DNA of 64,000 nucleotides from Streptacidiphilus sp041262525 (GTDB lineage: Bacteria > Actinomycetota > Actinomycetes > Streptomycetales > Streptomycetaceae). A program made the translations under genes and the position numbers. The notes under the pieces are model-generated. The model saw only the letters and a program-made list of their open reading frames with translations. It searched no databases and was not told the DNA's origin. This document shows, one piece after another, positions 23,899 to 32,884 of the stretch. The stretch is taken from positions 62,001 through 126,000 of the forward strand of contig NZ_JBGCCK010000012.1 in assembly GCF_041262525.1 (NCBI RefSeq). The letters are read 5' to 3'. Positions within the stretch are counted from its first letter, which is position 1; each line of letters opens with the position of its first letter.

Positions 23899-25755
23899 CT
23901 ACGCGGCGACCTTGCGCCGGGCCCGGCGGGAGACCGCCCAGCCGGTGCCGAGAGCGGCGACCGCCGCCGCGCCCAGGCTGACCGACAGCATCGTCGAGCC
24001 GCCGTCCGAGGACGCGGACGCCCCCGCCGGAGAGGCCTGGATCGCCATCGGGGTGTCGCCGTTGTCACCGTTTCCGATCGGCGTGACCGAACCGACCGAG
24101 CCGTCCGTGTTCAGCAGCACCCGCACGTTGTTCGGGTGACGGAAGTCGAACGCGTAGGAGAGGTGACCGGCCTTCGCGTCGAAGGAGCTGTCGCCGACCC
24201 GGCCCAGCTTCCAGTTGTCCTCGATGAAGCGGGTGATCGAGGCCTGGGTGGTGAAGGTGTGCGAGATGTGGTTGGTCCGCGCGTAGGGCGAGATCACCAG
24301 CAGCGGCTGACGCGGGCCGACACCGCAGCGGTCGGCGTAGCCGCCGGCCGCGGCCGGGCCGGACTGGCAGGCGGGGGAGTCGACCGTCGTGGTGGCGGAG
24401 GCCGCCGCGGTGTCCGTGGAGCCGTTGGTCGGCGCGTGGTAGACGTGGTCGTACCAGCCGTCCGAGTCGTCGTAGGCGATGACGACCGCCGTGGAGGACC
24501 ACTCCGGCGAGGACTGCAGCGCGTTGATCTCCTTGACCAGGAAGTTCTGCTCGTCGATCGGGTCGGAGTAGCCCGCGTGGCCGTCCTGGTAGGAGCCCGC
24601 CTTGAGGAAGCTCACCGCCGGCAGGTTGCCGGCCGACAACGTCGCGTCGAAGTCGGTCAGGTCGTACTGGTGGTTCGCCTGCCCGTTGTTGCCGATCTCC
24701 GCGGTGCTCGCCGGGGCGAGGTGGTGCGGGTTGGAGGTCGACTTGTAGTACTCGAACGGGTTGTGGTGCGGGCTGTAGTCGGAGACCGACGCGCCGCCCA
24801 GGTTGGTGTGCTTCGCGCCGCAGACCGCGTAGCCGCTGGTGCCGTTGTAAGCGGTGGTCGGGCGGAAGCCGCCCTGGAACCAGCCCCACGTCACGTTCCT
24901 GGCGTTGAGCAGGTCGCCGACGTTCTTGCCCTGCATCTCGGCCAGCGCGTAGGGGGAGGCGTGGTTGTTGTCCGAGCAGTCGTCGTAGGCCGGGTCGGGG
25001 TCGCCGACGACGGTGCCGACGCCCTGGGCGTTCGGCGAGTGCACGGTGTACGGGTCCGGCGTGGTGGTCTGCACCGGGTTCTCGGTGCTGCCGGTGCCGG
25101 AGACCGAGACCACGCCGTGCGTCTGACCCGAGATCAGGTTCAGCGCGCCCGGGGTGGACGGGCCGTAGCCGTCGCTGAAGGAGTTGTCGCTCAGCGTGTA
25201 GTGCTGGGCGTAGTTCCACATGGCGGTGACGGTGTTGCCGTCGTAGTAGTCCATGGCCAGGCCGGGCGCGCCGTACAGGCCGCCCGAGCAGGTGTCCTTG
25301 GAGGTGTACTGGACGAACTTGTCCATCGCGCCGCCGTTGGCAGCGTACTGCTCGGCGGTGTAGCCGTGGTTCTGGTCGCAGGTCATCGCCTGCTTGCCGG
25401 TGAGCCGCTGCGGCGCGTAGAGGTTCGGGTTGGTGGTCAGCAGACCGGAGTTGGCCAGGTTGTTCACCGACTTGGGCGTGTTCTTCGCCGCGGTGAAGGG
25501 GGTGCCGTCGGTGTTCGCGGCCTTCGGGTAGGTGCCGAAGTAGTGGTCGAAGGACACGTTCTCCTGGAAGATCACCACCAGGTGCTTGATCGGCGTGCTG
25601 GTGTGCACCTTGCCGTGGCCCTCGCCGTGCTGCGCCCCCGACGCCGCCCAGGCCGGAGCGGTGCCCGCGGCGACGGTCAGCGCGGCCGCTCCCGCCAGCG
25701 CGGCCCAACGCCTGCCGCGACCCGCGGTCTTCGTACTGCCGGTCTTCCCGGTCAT
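23899..25755 (-). CDS. Secreted phosphoesterase (phospholipase C/acid phosphatase family)
   Basis: A 618-residue exported enzyme of the PF04185 phosphoesterase family (AcpA acid phosphatases and bacterial phospholipases C). The signal peptide (residues 1-38) contains GRGRRWAALAGAAALTVAAG and ends at AWA. The catalytic N-terminal motif is HLVVIFQENVSFDHYFGTYP (Glu/Asn/Asp metal site), with further metal ligands expected in VVIAYDDSDGWYDHVYH and PLLVISPYARTN. The C-terminus has a membrane helix (LSVSLGAAAVAALGTGWAV) followed by RRARRK, so the enzyme is probably membrane-tethered; no LPxTG motif is present. Substrate specificity cannot be told from sequence. It likely scavenges phosphate. Confidence 0.9.
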   Translation of the reverse strand: MTGKTGSTKTAGRGRRWAALAGAAALTVAAGTAPAWAASGAQHGEGHGKVHTSTPIKHLVVIFQENVSFDHYFGTYPKAANTDGTPFTAAKNTPKSVNNLANSGLLTTNPNLYAPQRLTGKQAMTCDQNHGYTAEQYAANGGAMDKFVQYTSKDTCSGGLYGAPGLAMDYYDGNTVTAMWNYAQHYTLSDNSFSDGYGPSTPGALNLISGQTHGVVSVSGTGSTENPVQTTTPDPYTVHSPNAQGVGTVVGDPDPAYDDCSDNNHASPYALAEMQGKNVGDLLNARNVTWGWFQGGFRPTTAYNGTSGYAVCGAKHTNLGGASVSDYSPHHNPFEYYKSTSNPHHLAPASTAEIGNNGQANHQYDLTDFDATLSAGNLPAVSFLKAGSYQDGHAGYSDPIDEQNFLVKEINALQSSPEWSSTAVVIAYDDSDGWYDHVYHAPTNGSTDTAAASATTTVDSPACQSGPAAAGGYADRCGVGPRQPLLVISPYARTNHISHTFTTQASITRFIEDNWKLGRVGDSSFDAKAGHLSYAFDFRHPNNVRVLLNTDGSVGSVTPIGNGDNGDTPMAIQASPAGASASSDGGSTMLSVSLGAAAVAALGTGWAVSRRARRKVAA

Positions 25756-25913
25756 CCCGTTTCCCCTCCACTGGGACTGAACTCACATCAGCTGCGGACC
25801 GCATCATTCGCGCCACGGCGTACATGCCCGGAGCGGTTGGGTGACGGTCCCGTAAACGGCGGGGGAAGCCTAGCGTCTGCGCGCGTAGATCATCCGGGAA
25901 TCCGGGCCGGATG

Positions 25914-27263
25914 TCAGAACAGAAGTCCGTTCCCGAAACGGTGGTTCGTGTTCCGCACGCCGGGCAGCGCGAAGAAGTAGCCGCCGCCGAAGGGCCGGAT
26001 GTAGTCGACCAGGGGCTCACCCGCGAGCCGCTTCTGCACGGTGGCGAACTGCCGCGCGAGGTCCTGCTGGTACGCGCAGAAGACCAGGCCCATGTCGAGG
26101 TTGCCGTTCGGGTCCGTGCCCCGGTCGTAGTTGAAGCCGCGGCGCAGCAGCCGCTGGTCGTCGGTCTGGGCTGTACGCGGGTTGGCCATCCGGATGTGCG
26201 AGTCCATCGGGATCACGTCGCCGGTCGGATCGGCGCCGAAGTCCGGGGCGTCCGACTCGCGCTGACCGTCCAGTGGCGCGCCGGAGGCCTTCTGCCGACC
26301 GAACATCCGCTCCTGCTCGATGATCCCCACCCGGTCCCAGAACTCCACCAGCATCCGGATCAGCCGCACGGCGAGATACGAGCCGCCCGCTGCCCAGGCC
26401 GGCTCGCCCTGGCCCGGACCGACCCAGACCAGCCGGTCCATCAGCCGCTCGTCGCCGGTGTCCGGGTTGGCCGTCCCGTCACGGAAGCCCAGCAGGTTGC
26501 GCGGCGTGCCGACCGGGCGCGGCGGCGAGGAGAAGCCGTCGATCCGCCAGCGCACCTGCATCCCGCCTCGGGTGTGCCGGGCCAGGTCGCGCAGCGCGTG
26601 GGCGAGCACGTCGGTGTCGTCCGCCTCCAGTTGCAGCAGCAGGTCGCCGTGGCAGAGCGCAGGGTCGAGGTCGTCGTCGGGGAAGGCCGGCATGGTCGAC
26701 AGCCGCAGCGGCTTGCGGGCGGCCAGCCCGAAGCGTCCGTCGAAGAGCGAGGAGCCCACGGCGAGGAGCACGGTGAGCGCGTCGGCGGGCAGGGCCGGGC
26801 CGAGCACGCCGGAGTCGGCAGGCGGCGCGGAGATCCCGAGCGGGTCCGGCACGCCGCCGGTGCTGCCGCCGGTCGCGAGGAAGCGCAGCCGCTCGGTGAG
26901 GGTGCCGAACAGCTCGGCGAGCCCGGCATGGTCGGCGGCGGTCACGTCGAAGGCGACGAACGCGGCGCAGCGGCGCTTGGGCGTGAGGATGCCCGCCTGG
27001 TGCACCCCGTGGAAGCCCCGGGCGGGTTCCGCAGCGGCCGACGTCCGCTCCCCGCGCGCCGCCGGCAACGACGGCACCGCCCCGCTGACCGTGGCCACCG
27101 TCCCCGCCGCCAGCGCGCCCGCCAGCACCGATCGCCTGCCCACCGCGCCGGCGACGCCCTCGGGTCGTGCTCCGCCTCGGCTCCTCTGCGGGCGCGTGTC
27201 CGCCTCGCTCGTCGCTCGCTCCGCGGACCCCCATCCTCCGCTGCGCCTCAGCTCCGCACTCAT
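25914..27263 (-). CDS. efeB: Tat-exported Dyp-type peroxidase EfeB
   Basis: A 449-residue haem peroxidase of the deferrochelatase/EfeB group. The hallmark GFRDGTANP is present, as are the proximal-side elements around AAGGSYLAVRLIRMLVEFWDR and MDSHIRMANPR. The Tat signal has its twin arginines unusually deep, at Arg43-Arg44 (GRRSVLAGALAAGTVA), after a Ser/Arg/Gly-rich leader that looks like low-complexity sequence. The ATG at 27263 overlaps the efeO stop (ATGA), which supports this start, but a shorter form is possible. EfeB acts outside the membrane with EfeO in iron uptake. No efeU permease is adjacent. Confidence 0.92.
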   Translation of the reverse strand: MSAELRRSGGWGSAERATSEADTRPQRSRGGARPEGVAGAVGRRSVLAGALAAGTVATVSGAVPSLPAARGERTSAAAEPARGFHGVHQAGILTPKRRCAAFVAFDVTAADHAGLAELFGTLTERLRFLATGGSTGGVPDPLGISAPPADSGVLGPALPADALTVLLAVGSSLFDGRFGLAARKPLRLSTMPAFPDDDLDPALCHGDLLLQLEADDTDVLAHALRDLARHTRGGMQVRWRIDGFSSPPRPVGTPRNLLGFRDGTANPDTGDERLMDRLVWVGPGQGEPAWAAGGSYLAVRLIRMLVEFWDRVGIIEQERMFGRQKASGAPLDGQRESDAPDFGADPTGDVIPMDSHIRMANPRTAQTDDQRLLRRGFNYDRGTDPNGNLDMGLVFCAYQQDLARQFATVQKRLAGEPLVDYIRPFGGGYFFALPGVRNTNHRFGNGLLF

Positions 27264-28435
27264 GACGTCCTCCGTACATCCAGCACGGCCGCCACCGGCG
27301 CGAGCTGTTCCACCAGGTCTCCGAAGGCCGCGTTCAGCTGCTCGCGCTGCGTCTGGGTGAGCGCGTCCAGCCGTGTGCCGCCCAGCGAACGGAGCTCGGT
27401 CTGCGCAGCGGTCAGCGCCGCGTCGATGCGAGGCAGGACCACGCGCGTCGTCAGCAGCGGGCGGACGAGCGACAGCACCTCCGCCGTGCCGTCCAGATTC
27501 GCCTGCACCGTCGCGAGGTTGGAGCCGCTGCCGTAGTCGGTGCGGCCGCTGAGCTCGAACTCGATCGCGTTCTCGACGATCTCGTGCGCGCGCACGCCGA
27601 GCACCAGCGGGTCCAACTGCACCTTCGGCCAGGCCGACCGCAGCCCCTGGACGTCGCTCAGCAGCTTGGCTGCGACGGGCTCCAGCCCCGTGGTGGAGCC
27701 GGCGTGCCAGAGCCCGAACTCCAGGGCGTGGAAACCGGTGTCGTGCTGCCGGGGGCCGTTGATCTCGGCCTCGACGTCACCGAAGGCCCCGTAGGCCGCG
27801 CCGAGGCGCTCGTACGCGAGGTGCGCGGCCAGCCAACGCTGTCGGGCAGTGGCGAGGTCGCCGGCGGCGACGGCGCTGTGCAGCGCGTCGGCGGCCGTGA
27901 CCAGGCCCGGCAGTTGGGCGGAGACCCAACGCTGGTAGGCGAGCGTCGCCGGGATCAGGTCCTGCTGGGTGACCGGCACGACGGCGGGCGTGCCCGGGTC
28001 TCCGCTGTTCCCCTTGACCGTCACGGCAGGACCGGTCGCCGCGTCGGTGTCCTGCTGCAGGCAGCGGAAGGTGTAGGTGCCGGGCGCGAGGTCCACCAGC
28101 ATCGGACGGGACCGGTTCGGCGAAAGGCCCTCGATCTCGCCGACCACCGCGCCGGTGGCGGGCCGGATCAGGTAGACGTCGGCGGGGGAGCGGCCCACAT
28201 CCGTCACGTCGAAGACCTGCAGTCCGGCGGTCGGCGCGGTCCAGCCCGTCCCGCAGGTGCCGGGGGAGACCTGAACAGTTGTGTGCCGGAGCGAGGGGTA
28301 CTCGGCAGGCGCGACGACCCCACTTGGAGCGTGCGGCGCGCCCTGCGCGCCCCCCGATAGCTCCCACGCCGCGACGCCCGCCAGCGCGACTGCCGCTGCG
28401 GCCGTCAAGGCCGCCTTTCGCCCCACCTGTTCCAT
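27260..28435 (-). CDS. efeO: Iron uptake protein EfeO (cupredoxin-M75)
   Basis: A 391-residue extracellular protein of the EfeO family. Residues 1-32 form a signal or anchor (ALTAAAAVALAGVAAWELSG). The cupredoxin-like domain (about residues 45-140) has Cys60 and Cys113-region residues but few classical copper ligands. The imelysin/M75 domain (from about residue 150) carries the HxxE motif in GFHALEFGLW, a proposed metal site. The gene starts at ATG 28435 with no Shine-Dalgarno and TAGCAT seven bases upstream. efeB follows with an ATGA overlap. Without efeU nearby, either the permease is elsewhere or the pair works with another transporter. Confidence 0.92.
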   Translation of the reverse strand: MEQVGRKAALTAAAAVALAGVAAWELSGGAQGAPHAPSGVVAPAEYPSLRHTTVQVSPGTCGTGWTAPTAGLQVFDVTDVGRSPADVYLIRPATGAVVGEIEGLSPNRSRPMLVDLAPGTYTFRCLQQDTDAATGPAVTVKGNSGDPGTPAVVPVTQQDLIPATLAYQRWVSAQLPGLVTAADALHSAVAAGDLATARQRWLAAHLAYERLGAAYGAFGDVEAEINGPRQHDTGFHALEFGLWHAGSTTGLEPVAAKLLSDVQGLRSAWPKVQLDPLVLGVRAHEIVENAIEFELSGRTDYGSGSNLATVQANLDGTAEVLSLVRPLLTTRVVLPRIDAALTAAQTELRSLGGTRLDALTQTQREQLNAAFGDLVEQLAPVAAVLDVRRTS

Positions 28436-28503
28436 TGCGCCGATGCTAGGCAGCGTCGATACACGTTCGATAGGGGGAGTGGTGTGCGGAAAGGAACTGT
28501 TCC
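28436..28503 (-). promoter_or_regulatory. efeO promoter region with GGAAC-T-GTTCC palindrome
   Basis: Minus-strand TAGCAT (28448-28443) lies seven bases before the efeO ATG, giving a probable leaderless mRNA. The palindrome GGAAC-T-GTTCC (28493-28503) lies about 60 bases upstream of efeO and 115 upstream of the divergent pyk. No iron-box sequence is seen here. Confidence 0.45.
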
Positions 28504-28618
28504 CTTTCGGTTCATCCGTGCGTACGTTTCGGAAAGTTCAACGCGGGGTCGGACAAAAGACATCTGACGCCCAGTCGGGGCCGCGAAGCTACCAATCAGT
28601 AGGACCTACGCTCGTAAC

Positions 28619-30064
28619 ATGCGCCGAGCAAAAATCGTCTGTACGCTAGGCCCCGCCTCCGACAGCTACGACCAGATCAAGACCCTGGTCGTCGCCGGAA
28701 TGGACGTGGCCCGCTTCAACCTCAGTCACGGCAGCTACGCCGAGCACGAGGACCGCTACCGTCGCGTCCGCAAAGCCGCGGACGAGACCGGCCGCAGCGT
28801 CGGCATCCTGGTCGACCTGCAGGGCCCCAAGATCCGCCTCGAAACCTTCGCCGAAGGCCCCGTGCTCCTCGAGCGCGGCGACGCCTTCACCATCACCACC
28901 GCCGACGTCGACGGCGACCGCAACCGCTGCGGCACCACGTACAAGGGCCTCTGCGGCGACGTCACCCCCGGCGAGCGGATCCTCGTCGACGACGGCCGGG
29001 TCTGCCTCGAAGTCACCGCCGTCGAAGGCCAGAACGTGCACTGCACGGTCGTCGAGGGCGGCATGGTCTCCGACCACAAGGGCCTCAACCTTCCCGGTGT
29101 GGCCGTCTCCGTCCCCGCGCTCAGCGACAAAGACGTCGCCGACCTGCGCTGGGGCCTCCGCATCGGCGCCGACCTGATCGCGCTCTCCTTCGTCCGCAGC
29201 GCGGACGACATCAAGGACGTCCACCGCATCATGAGCGAGGAGGGACGTTTCGTCCCGGTCATCGCCAAGGTGGAGAAGCCGCAGGCCGTCGCCAACCTCG
29301 AAGGGATCGTCGACGCCTTCGACGCCGTGATGGTCGCCCGCGGCGACCTCGGCGTCGAGATGCCGCTGGAGCAGGTCCCGCTCGTGCAGAAGCAGGCCAT
29401 CAAACTCTGCCGACGCAACGCGAAGCCGGTCATCGTCGCGACGCAGATGCTCGACTCGATGATCAACGCCTCCCGCCCGACCCGCGCCGAGGCCTCGGAC
29501 GTCGCCAACGCCGTCCTGGACGGTGCGGACGCGGTGATGCTCTCGGGCGAGACCAGCGTCGGCAAGTACCCGGTGGAGACGGTCCGCACCATGAGCCGGA
29601 TCATCTGCGCGGCAGAGGAGGAGATCATCGCGGCGGGCCTGCCGCCGCTGACCGAGTCCAGCAAGCCCCGCACCCAGGGCGGCGCCGTCGCTCGCGCGGC
29701 GGCCGAGATCGGCGACTTCCTGCACGCCCGCTACCTGGTCGCCTTCACCCAGTCCGGCGACACCGCGAAGCGGCTGTCCCGCTACCGCTCGCCGATCCCG
29801 GTGCTGGCCTTCACCTACGAGCCCGCCGTACGCAGCCAGCTCTCGCTGAGCTGGGGCGTCGAAACGTTCCTCGGCCCGTTCGTGGAGACCACGGACGAGA
29901 TGATCGAACAGGTCGACGCCGCGTTGCTGGCCATCGGCCGCTGCGAGGTCGGCGACATCGTCGTCATCACCGCCGGTTCCCCTCCCGGCCTCGCCGGCTC
30001 CACGAACCTGGTCCGCGTCCACCACGTCGGCCAGGACGACCTGCCGGTGCCGACGAAGCGCTGA
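28619..30064 (+). CDS. pyk: Pyruvate kinase
   Basis: Glycolytic enzyme converting phosphoenolpyruvate and ADP to pyruvate and ATP. The 481-residue length is standard. Visible motifs are KIVCTLGPAS at the start, MDVARFNLSHGS, LVDLQGPKIRLE, the B-domain, the active-site signature VIAKVEKPQAVANLEGI, MVARGDLGVEMP and PVIVATQMLDSMI; the C-terminal allosteric domain follows. ATG 28619 has no Shine-Dalgarno and a TACGCT hexamer six bases upstream, suggesting a leaderless mRNA. A strong terminator follows 15 bases after the stop. The gene is divergent from efeO. Confidence 0.98.
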   Translation: MRRAKIVCTLGPASDSYDQIKTLVVAGMDVARFNLSHGSYAEHEDRYRRVRKAADETGRSVGILVDLQGPKIRLETFAEGPVLLERGDAFTITTADVDGDRNRCGTTYKGLCGDVTPGERILVDDGRVCLEVTAVEGQNVHCTVVEGGMVSDHKGLNLPGVAVSVPALSDKDVADLRWGLRIGADLIALSFVRSADDIKDVHRIMSEEGRFVPVIAKVEKPQAVANLEGIVDAFDAVMVARGDLGVEMPLEQVPLVQKQAIKLCRRNAKPVIVATQMLDSMINASRPTRAEASDVANAVLDGADAVMLSGETSVGKYPVETVRTMSRIICAAEEEIIAAGLPPLTESSKPRTQGGAVARAAAEIGDFLHARYLVAFTQSGDTAKRLSRYRSPIPVLAFTYEPAVRSQLSLSWGVETFLGPFVETTDEMIEQVDAALLAIGRCEVGDIVVITAGSPPGLAGSTNLVRVHHVGQDDLPVPTKR

Positions 30065-30079
30065 ACCCCGAGCGCGGAA

Positions 30080-30115
30080 GAGCCCGGCCGGAGCGACACT
30101 GCTCCGGCCGGGCTC
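30080..30115. terminator. Terminator after pyk, probably bidirectional
   Basis: A perfect 15-bp stem, GAGCCCGGCCGGAGC (30080-30094) and GCTCCGGCCGGGCTC (30101-30115), loop GACACT, followed on the plus strand by GGCTTTTCC. The convergent permease gene stops 26 bases further on. Confidence 0.92.
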
Positions 30116-30140
30116 GGCTTTTCCGCTGAAGCGGCGGGGG

Positions 30141-31781
30141 TCAGTGACCGCCCTCGTCGACGACCTCGACCTCTTCGATGTTCCGCTCGATCTCAGCGGT
30201 CTTGAGCGAGGTAGCGATCGCCCAGTAGTAGATGGCGATCGAGAAGACCGTGATGATCGCGATGTCCCACCACAGGCCGATGTGGTTCTGCGAGCCCTGG
30301 CCGAAGCCGCCCTGCCAGGAGATGATCCCCAGGCCGATCAGGTAGACGGGCAGCCAGTAGGAGGCCTTCCAGTCCGGGCGGGGTGTGTTCGCCTTTCCCT
30401 TCACCGCGTTGTCCCAGGCGGAGATGGCCAGCACCAGGTAGCCCAGGAGAACGGCGACGCCGAGGCGCCAGAGGGTGTCCCAGCCGGACCAGTAGACGAT
30501 CAGGCTCGCGACGACGAAGGAGATCGGCGAGATGACCTGGCCGAAGGGCAGCTTGTAGGGGCGCTCCCAGTTGGGCAGCTGCTTGCGCAGTGCTCCGTAG
30601 GCCAGCGGGGCGCCGGCGTACATGAGCACGGACGCCGAGGTGATGAAGCTGACCAGGGTCTGCCAGCTGGGGAACGGCAGGAAGCAGATGACGCCCATGA
30701 CGAACGAGGTGATCATGCCGACCCACGGCACGCCCTTGTCGTTCAGCTTCCCGTATCCGTCCGGCGCGTAGCCGTTCCGGGCCAGGCCGAAGGAGATGCG
30801 AGACGTGGACGTGGTGTAGATCAGGCCGGTGCCCGCAGGGGAGATGATCGCATCCAGGCGAAGAACGAAGGCCAGCCACCCGAGACCCACGAGAGAAGCA
30901 AGACCGGCCCAGGGACCCTCGATGCCCTTGTAGGCGAGGTTGGCCCAGCCGTGGGCGAAGCTGCTGCCCGGCAGGGCTCCGATGAAGGAGATCTGCAGCA
31001 GGATGTAGATGGCGGCGCCGATCGCGACCGAGCCCAGGACCGCGCGCGGGATGTCCTTCTTGGGGTTGCGGCTCTCGCCGGCGAGCTGAATGGCCTGCTC
31101 GAACCCGAGGAGCGCGAAGATGATCCCGGACGTGCTGATCGCGGCGAGGACGCCCTTCGCTCCGAATGGCGCGAAACCGTGAGAGGTGAAGTTGCCGCTG
31201 TGGAAGTGCGACGCCGAGATCACGAAGATCGCGACCAGCGGCACGAAGATCTTCCACCACGTGGCGGCGGTGTTGGTGTGCGCGAGCGCCTTGACGCCGA
31301 GGAAGTTGACGGCGACGAAGACAGCCATCAGCACCACGGCCACGCAGAAGCCGGAGGCAGTGAGGGTGCCGTCGGCGTTCATGAAGCCCTTGGCCCAGGA
31401 GAAGTACCCGGCGTAACCGATCATCGCCTCGACCTCGATCGGCGCGACAGTCGCGGCCTGGAGCCAGGCGAACCAACCGAAGGACATCCCGGCGAAGCCG
31501 CCGAAGGCGTAGTGCGGATACCGAGCGGTGCCACCCGCGACGGGGAACATTCCGCCGAGCTCGGCGTGGACCAGCGCCAGCAGCACGATGGCGATGGCGC
31601 CGACGATCCACGAAATGATCGCCGCCGGACCGGCGACGACCACGGCCTTCTGGGCTCCGTAGAGCCAGCCGGATCCGATAATCGAACCGACCGAAGCCCA
31701 CATCAGGCCGATCAGTCCGACCTCGCGCTTGAGCGTTCGACCGCCCGACGGGGATGCGGACAGTTTGGTGCTGGTACTCAT
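30141..31781 (-). CDS. APC-superfamily amino acid permease
   Basis: A 546-residue secondary transporter with about 12-13 membrane helices. The first helix carries the substrate-site glycine motif VGSIIGSGWLYG, typical of amino acid-polyamine-organocation permeases; the sixth shows GFEQAIQLAGESRNPKKDIPRA with the family's conserved GxE loop. The C-terminus is acidic (EIERNIEEVEVVDEGGH). The substrate cannot be decided; amino acid import is most likely. It stands alone, with a 255-bp upstream region that contains the 18-bp element also found before the liv operon, suggesting shared nitrogen- or amino-acid-responsive control. Confidence 0.9.
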   Translation of the reverse strand: MSTSTKLSASPSGGRTLKREVGLIGLMWASVGSIIGSGWLYGAQKAVVVAGPAAIISWIVGAIAIVLLALVHAELGGMFPVAGGTARYPHYAFGGFAGMSFGWFAWLQAATVAPIEVEAMIGYAGYFSWAKGFMNADGTLTASGFCVAVVLMAVFVAVNFLGVKALAHTNTAATWWKIFVPLVAIFVISASHFHSGNFTSHGFAPFGAKGVLAAISTSGIIFALLGFEQAIQLAGESRNPKKDIPRAVLGSVAIGAAIYILLQISFIGALPGSSFAHGWANLAYKGIEGPWAGLASLVGLGWLAFVLRLDAIISPAGTGLIYTTSTSRISFGLARNGYAPDGYGKLNDKGVPWVGMITSFVMGVICFLPFPSWQTLVSFITSASVLMYAGAPLAYGALRKQLPNWERPYKLPFGQVISPISFVVASLIVYWSGWDTLWRLGVAVLLGYLVLAISAWDNAVKGKANTPRPDWKASYWLPVYLIGLGIISWQGGFGQGSQNHIGLWWDIAIITVFSIAIYYWAIATSLKTAEIERNIEEVEVVDEGGH

Positions 31782-31930
31782 GCAGGGCCTCTCGAGGGTG
31801 GGGAGCAGTTGCTTGAGAGTTGCCCAAAGTTAAGCGACGTATTTATCCCATGCATAGGTCTCGTTACTGAATAGATGCCTACTGGCTGGTCGTCTGTGCA
31901 GCTCGGAGGCCATGAATGGATGCGCTGAGT

Positions 31931-31948
31931 AGCTGAGGAAGATTTGAG
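31931..31948 (-). promoter_or_regulatory. 18-bp element shared with livK region, copy upstream of the APC permease
   Basis: AGCTGAGGAAGATTTGAG (plus strand) occurs here, 150 bp upstream of the permease gene, and again exactly at 39664-39681, 144 bp upstream of livK, in the same orientation relative to each gene. Adjacent are two further inverted repeats, TGAGC-ATT-GCTCA (31944-31956) and GTGAA-GAATA-TTCAC. These AT-rich dyads could be Lrp/AsnC-type sites. Confidence 0.6.
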
Positions 31949-32036
31949 CATTGCTCAGATGAGTGAAGAATATTCACGATGTGACGCGTGTAGACCTTGG
32001 ATTCTCAAGGTCATCGCTGCCCTCACTTGAGAATCG

Positions 32037-32774
32037 TCAGTGCTTCGCCCCGGCGTGCTCATCCATCAGCGCAACGGACGCCCGACGGGCGATCGAAGTG
32101 TTGTAAGGGGTGCTCCCCCGCCTTGTCACTTTCCATTCGACGCCGACCCGATCGAGAGCGTCCGTGAAGATCCCGCGGATGTCGTCGGACTTGTTCGTGA
32201 AGACGTAGCGCGGGTACTCGTAGCGCCGCCCGGCGCGCTCAGTCCAGTTGGTGAATCGGCAGCCGTCGGAGTGGATGAGGCCCCGGATCAACGGCCATGG
32301 GTGCTGCTTGACGAGGATCGACTGCCAGTCGTCCAGTCGGATGGATCGTGTGTGCTTGGGCCCGGGGCCGGCCTGGGGGAAGAGGCATGGCCAGTGCTTG
32401 CTGTAGCTGACCACGCTCGTGCATCCCGGGCAGGCGACCCGGCAGACGCTGCTGGTCGGCATGACCGTGCGCAGCGCCTCCTCGCAGGCGTCGATCAGTC
32501 CGGGCCAGGCGTTCGCGCAGGCGATCCGCATGACGTGGACCCCGCGGCGGGACCGGCTGATACACCCGTCGCCGAGATAGAGGCCGAGCAAGTAGGCGTA
32601 TGGCGCGCCGAGTTCGGTGTCGCGCGGGCAGGCCGCTCGTGCCGGGGATGTCGGCTCGCTGTGCCACTGTCGGAGAGTCGAACGCGAGACGCCGGTGCGA
32701 CGACTCGCTTCGCTGAGTGTCAGGCCGGACTGGAGAAGTGCGAGCGCTTGCTTGCGGATACCCAGGCTGTACAT
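32037..32774 (-). CDS. Free-standing HTH plus LAGLIDADG-type endonuclease-like protein
   Basis: A 245-residue protein with an N-terminal helix-turn-helix (residues 7-38, IRKQALALLQSG and SEASRRTGVSRSTLRQW) fused to a domain with two LAGLIDADG-like motifs: YLLGLYLGDG (61-70) and LIRGLIHSDG (162-171). Each ends in the acidic residue expected for metal binding. CRVACPGC (111-118) holds a cysteine pair. KHTRSIRLDDWQ is typical of this actinobacterial group, often annotated only as a transcriptional regulator. It lies just downstream of a tRNA gene on the same strand, and its base composition is lower in GC than its neighbours. It may be a homing endonuclease or a domesticated regulator. Confidence 0.82.
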   Translation of the reverse strand: MYSLGIRKQALALLQSGLTLSEASRRTGVSRSTLRQWHSEPTSPARAACPRDTELGAPYAYLLGLYLGDGCISRSRRGVHVMRIACANAWPGLIDACEEALRTVMPTSSVCRVACPGCTSVVSYSKHWPCLFPQAGPGPKHTRSIRLDDWQSILVKQHPWPLIRGLIHSDGCRFTNWTERAGRRYEYPRYVFTNKSDDIRGIFTDALDRVGVEWKVTRRGSTPYNTSIARRASVALMDEHAGAKH

Positions 32775-32826
32775 GTCGCCAGGCCTATGCGCGGCGCACT
32801 CGGCGGCAGGGCTATTCCGTGGGAAT

Positions 32827-32844
32827 TTCGCTCATTCGAGCGAA
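32827..32844 (-). terminator. Hairpin between the tRNA gene and the HTH-LAGLIDADG gene
   Basis: TTCGCTC (32827-32833) and GAGCGAA (32838-32844) form a perfect 7-bp stem with an ATTC loop, 40 bases after the tRNA 3' end. It could end the tRNA transcript or act as an operator for the downstream gene. The stem is short for a terminator. Confidence 0.4.
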
Positions 32845-32884
32845 TGTCGAACCAGAGGTTGTGACCTTGGAATCGAAGGAGAAG

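Noticed and set aside
23833..25980. 715-codon frame on the plus strand across the phosphoesterase
   Set aside because: Shadow of the phosphoesterase, which has a signal peptide, family motifs and a matching terminator.
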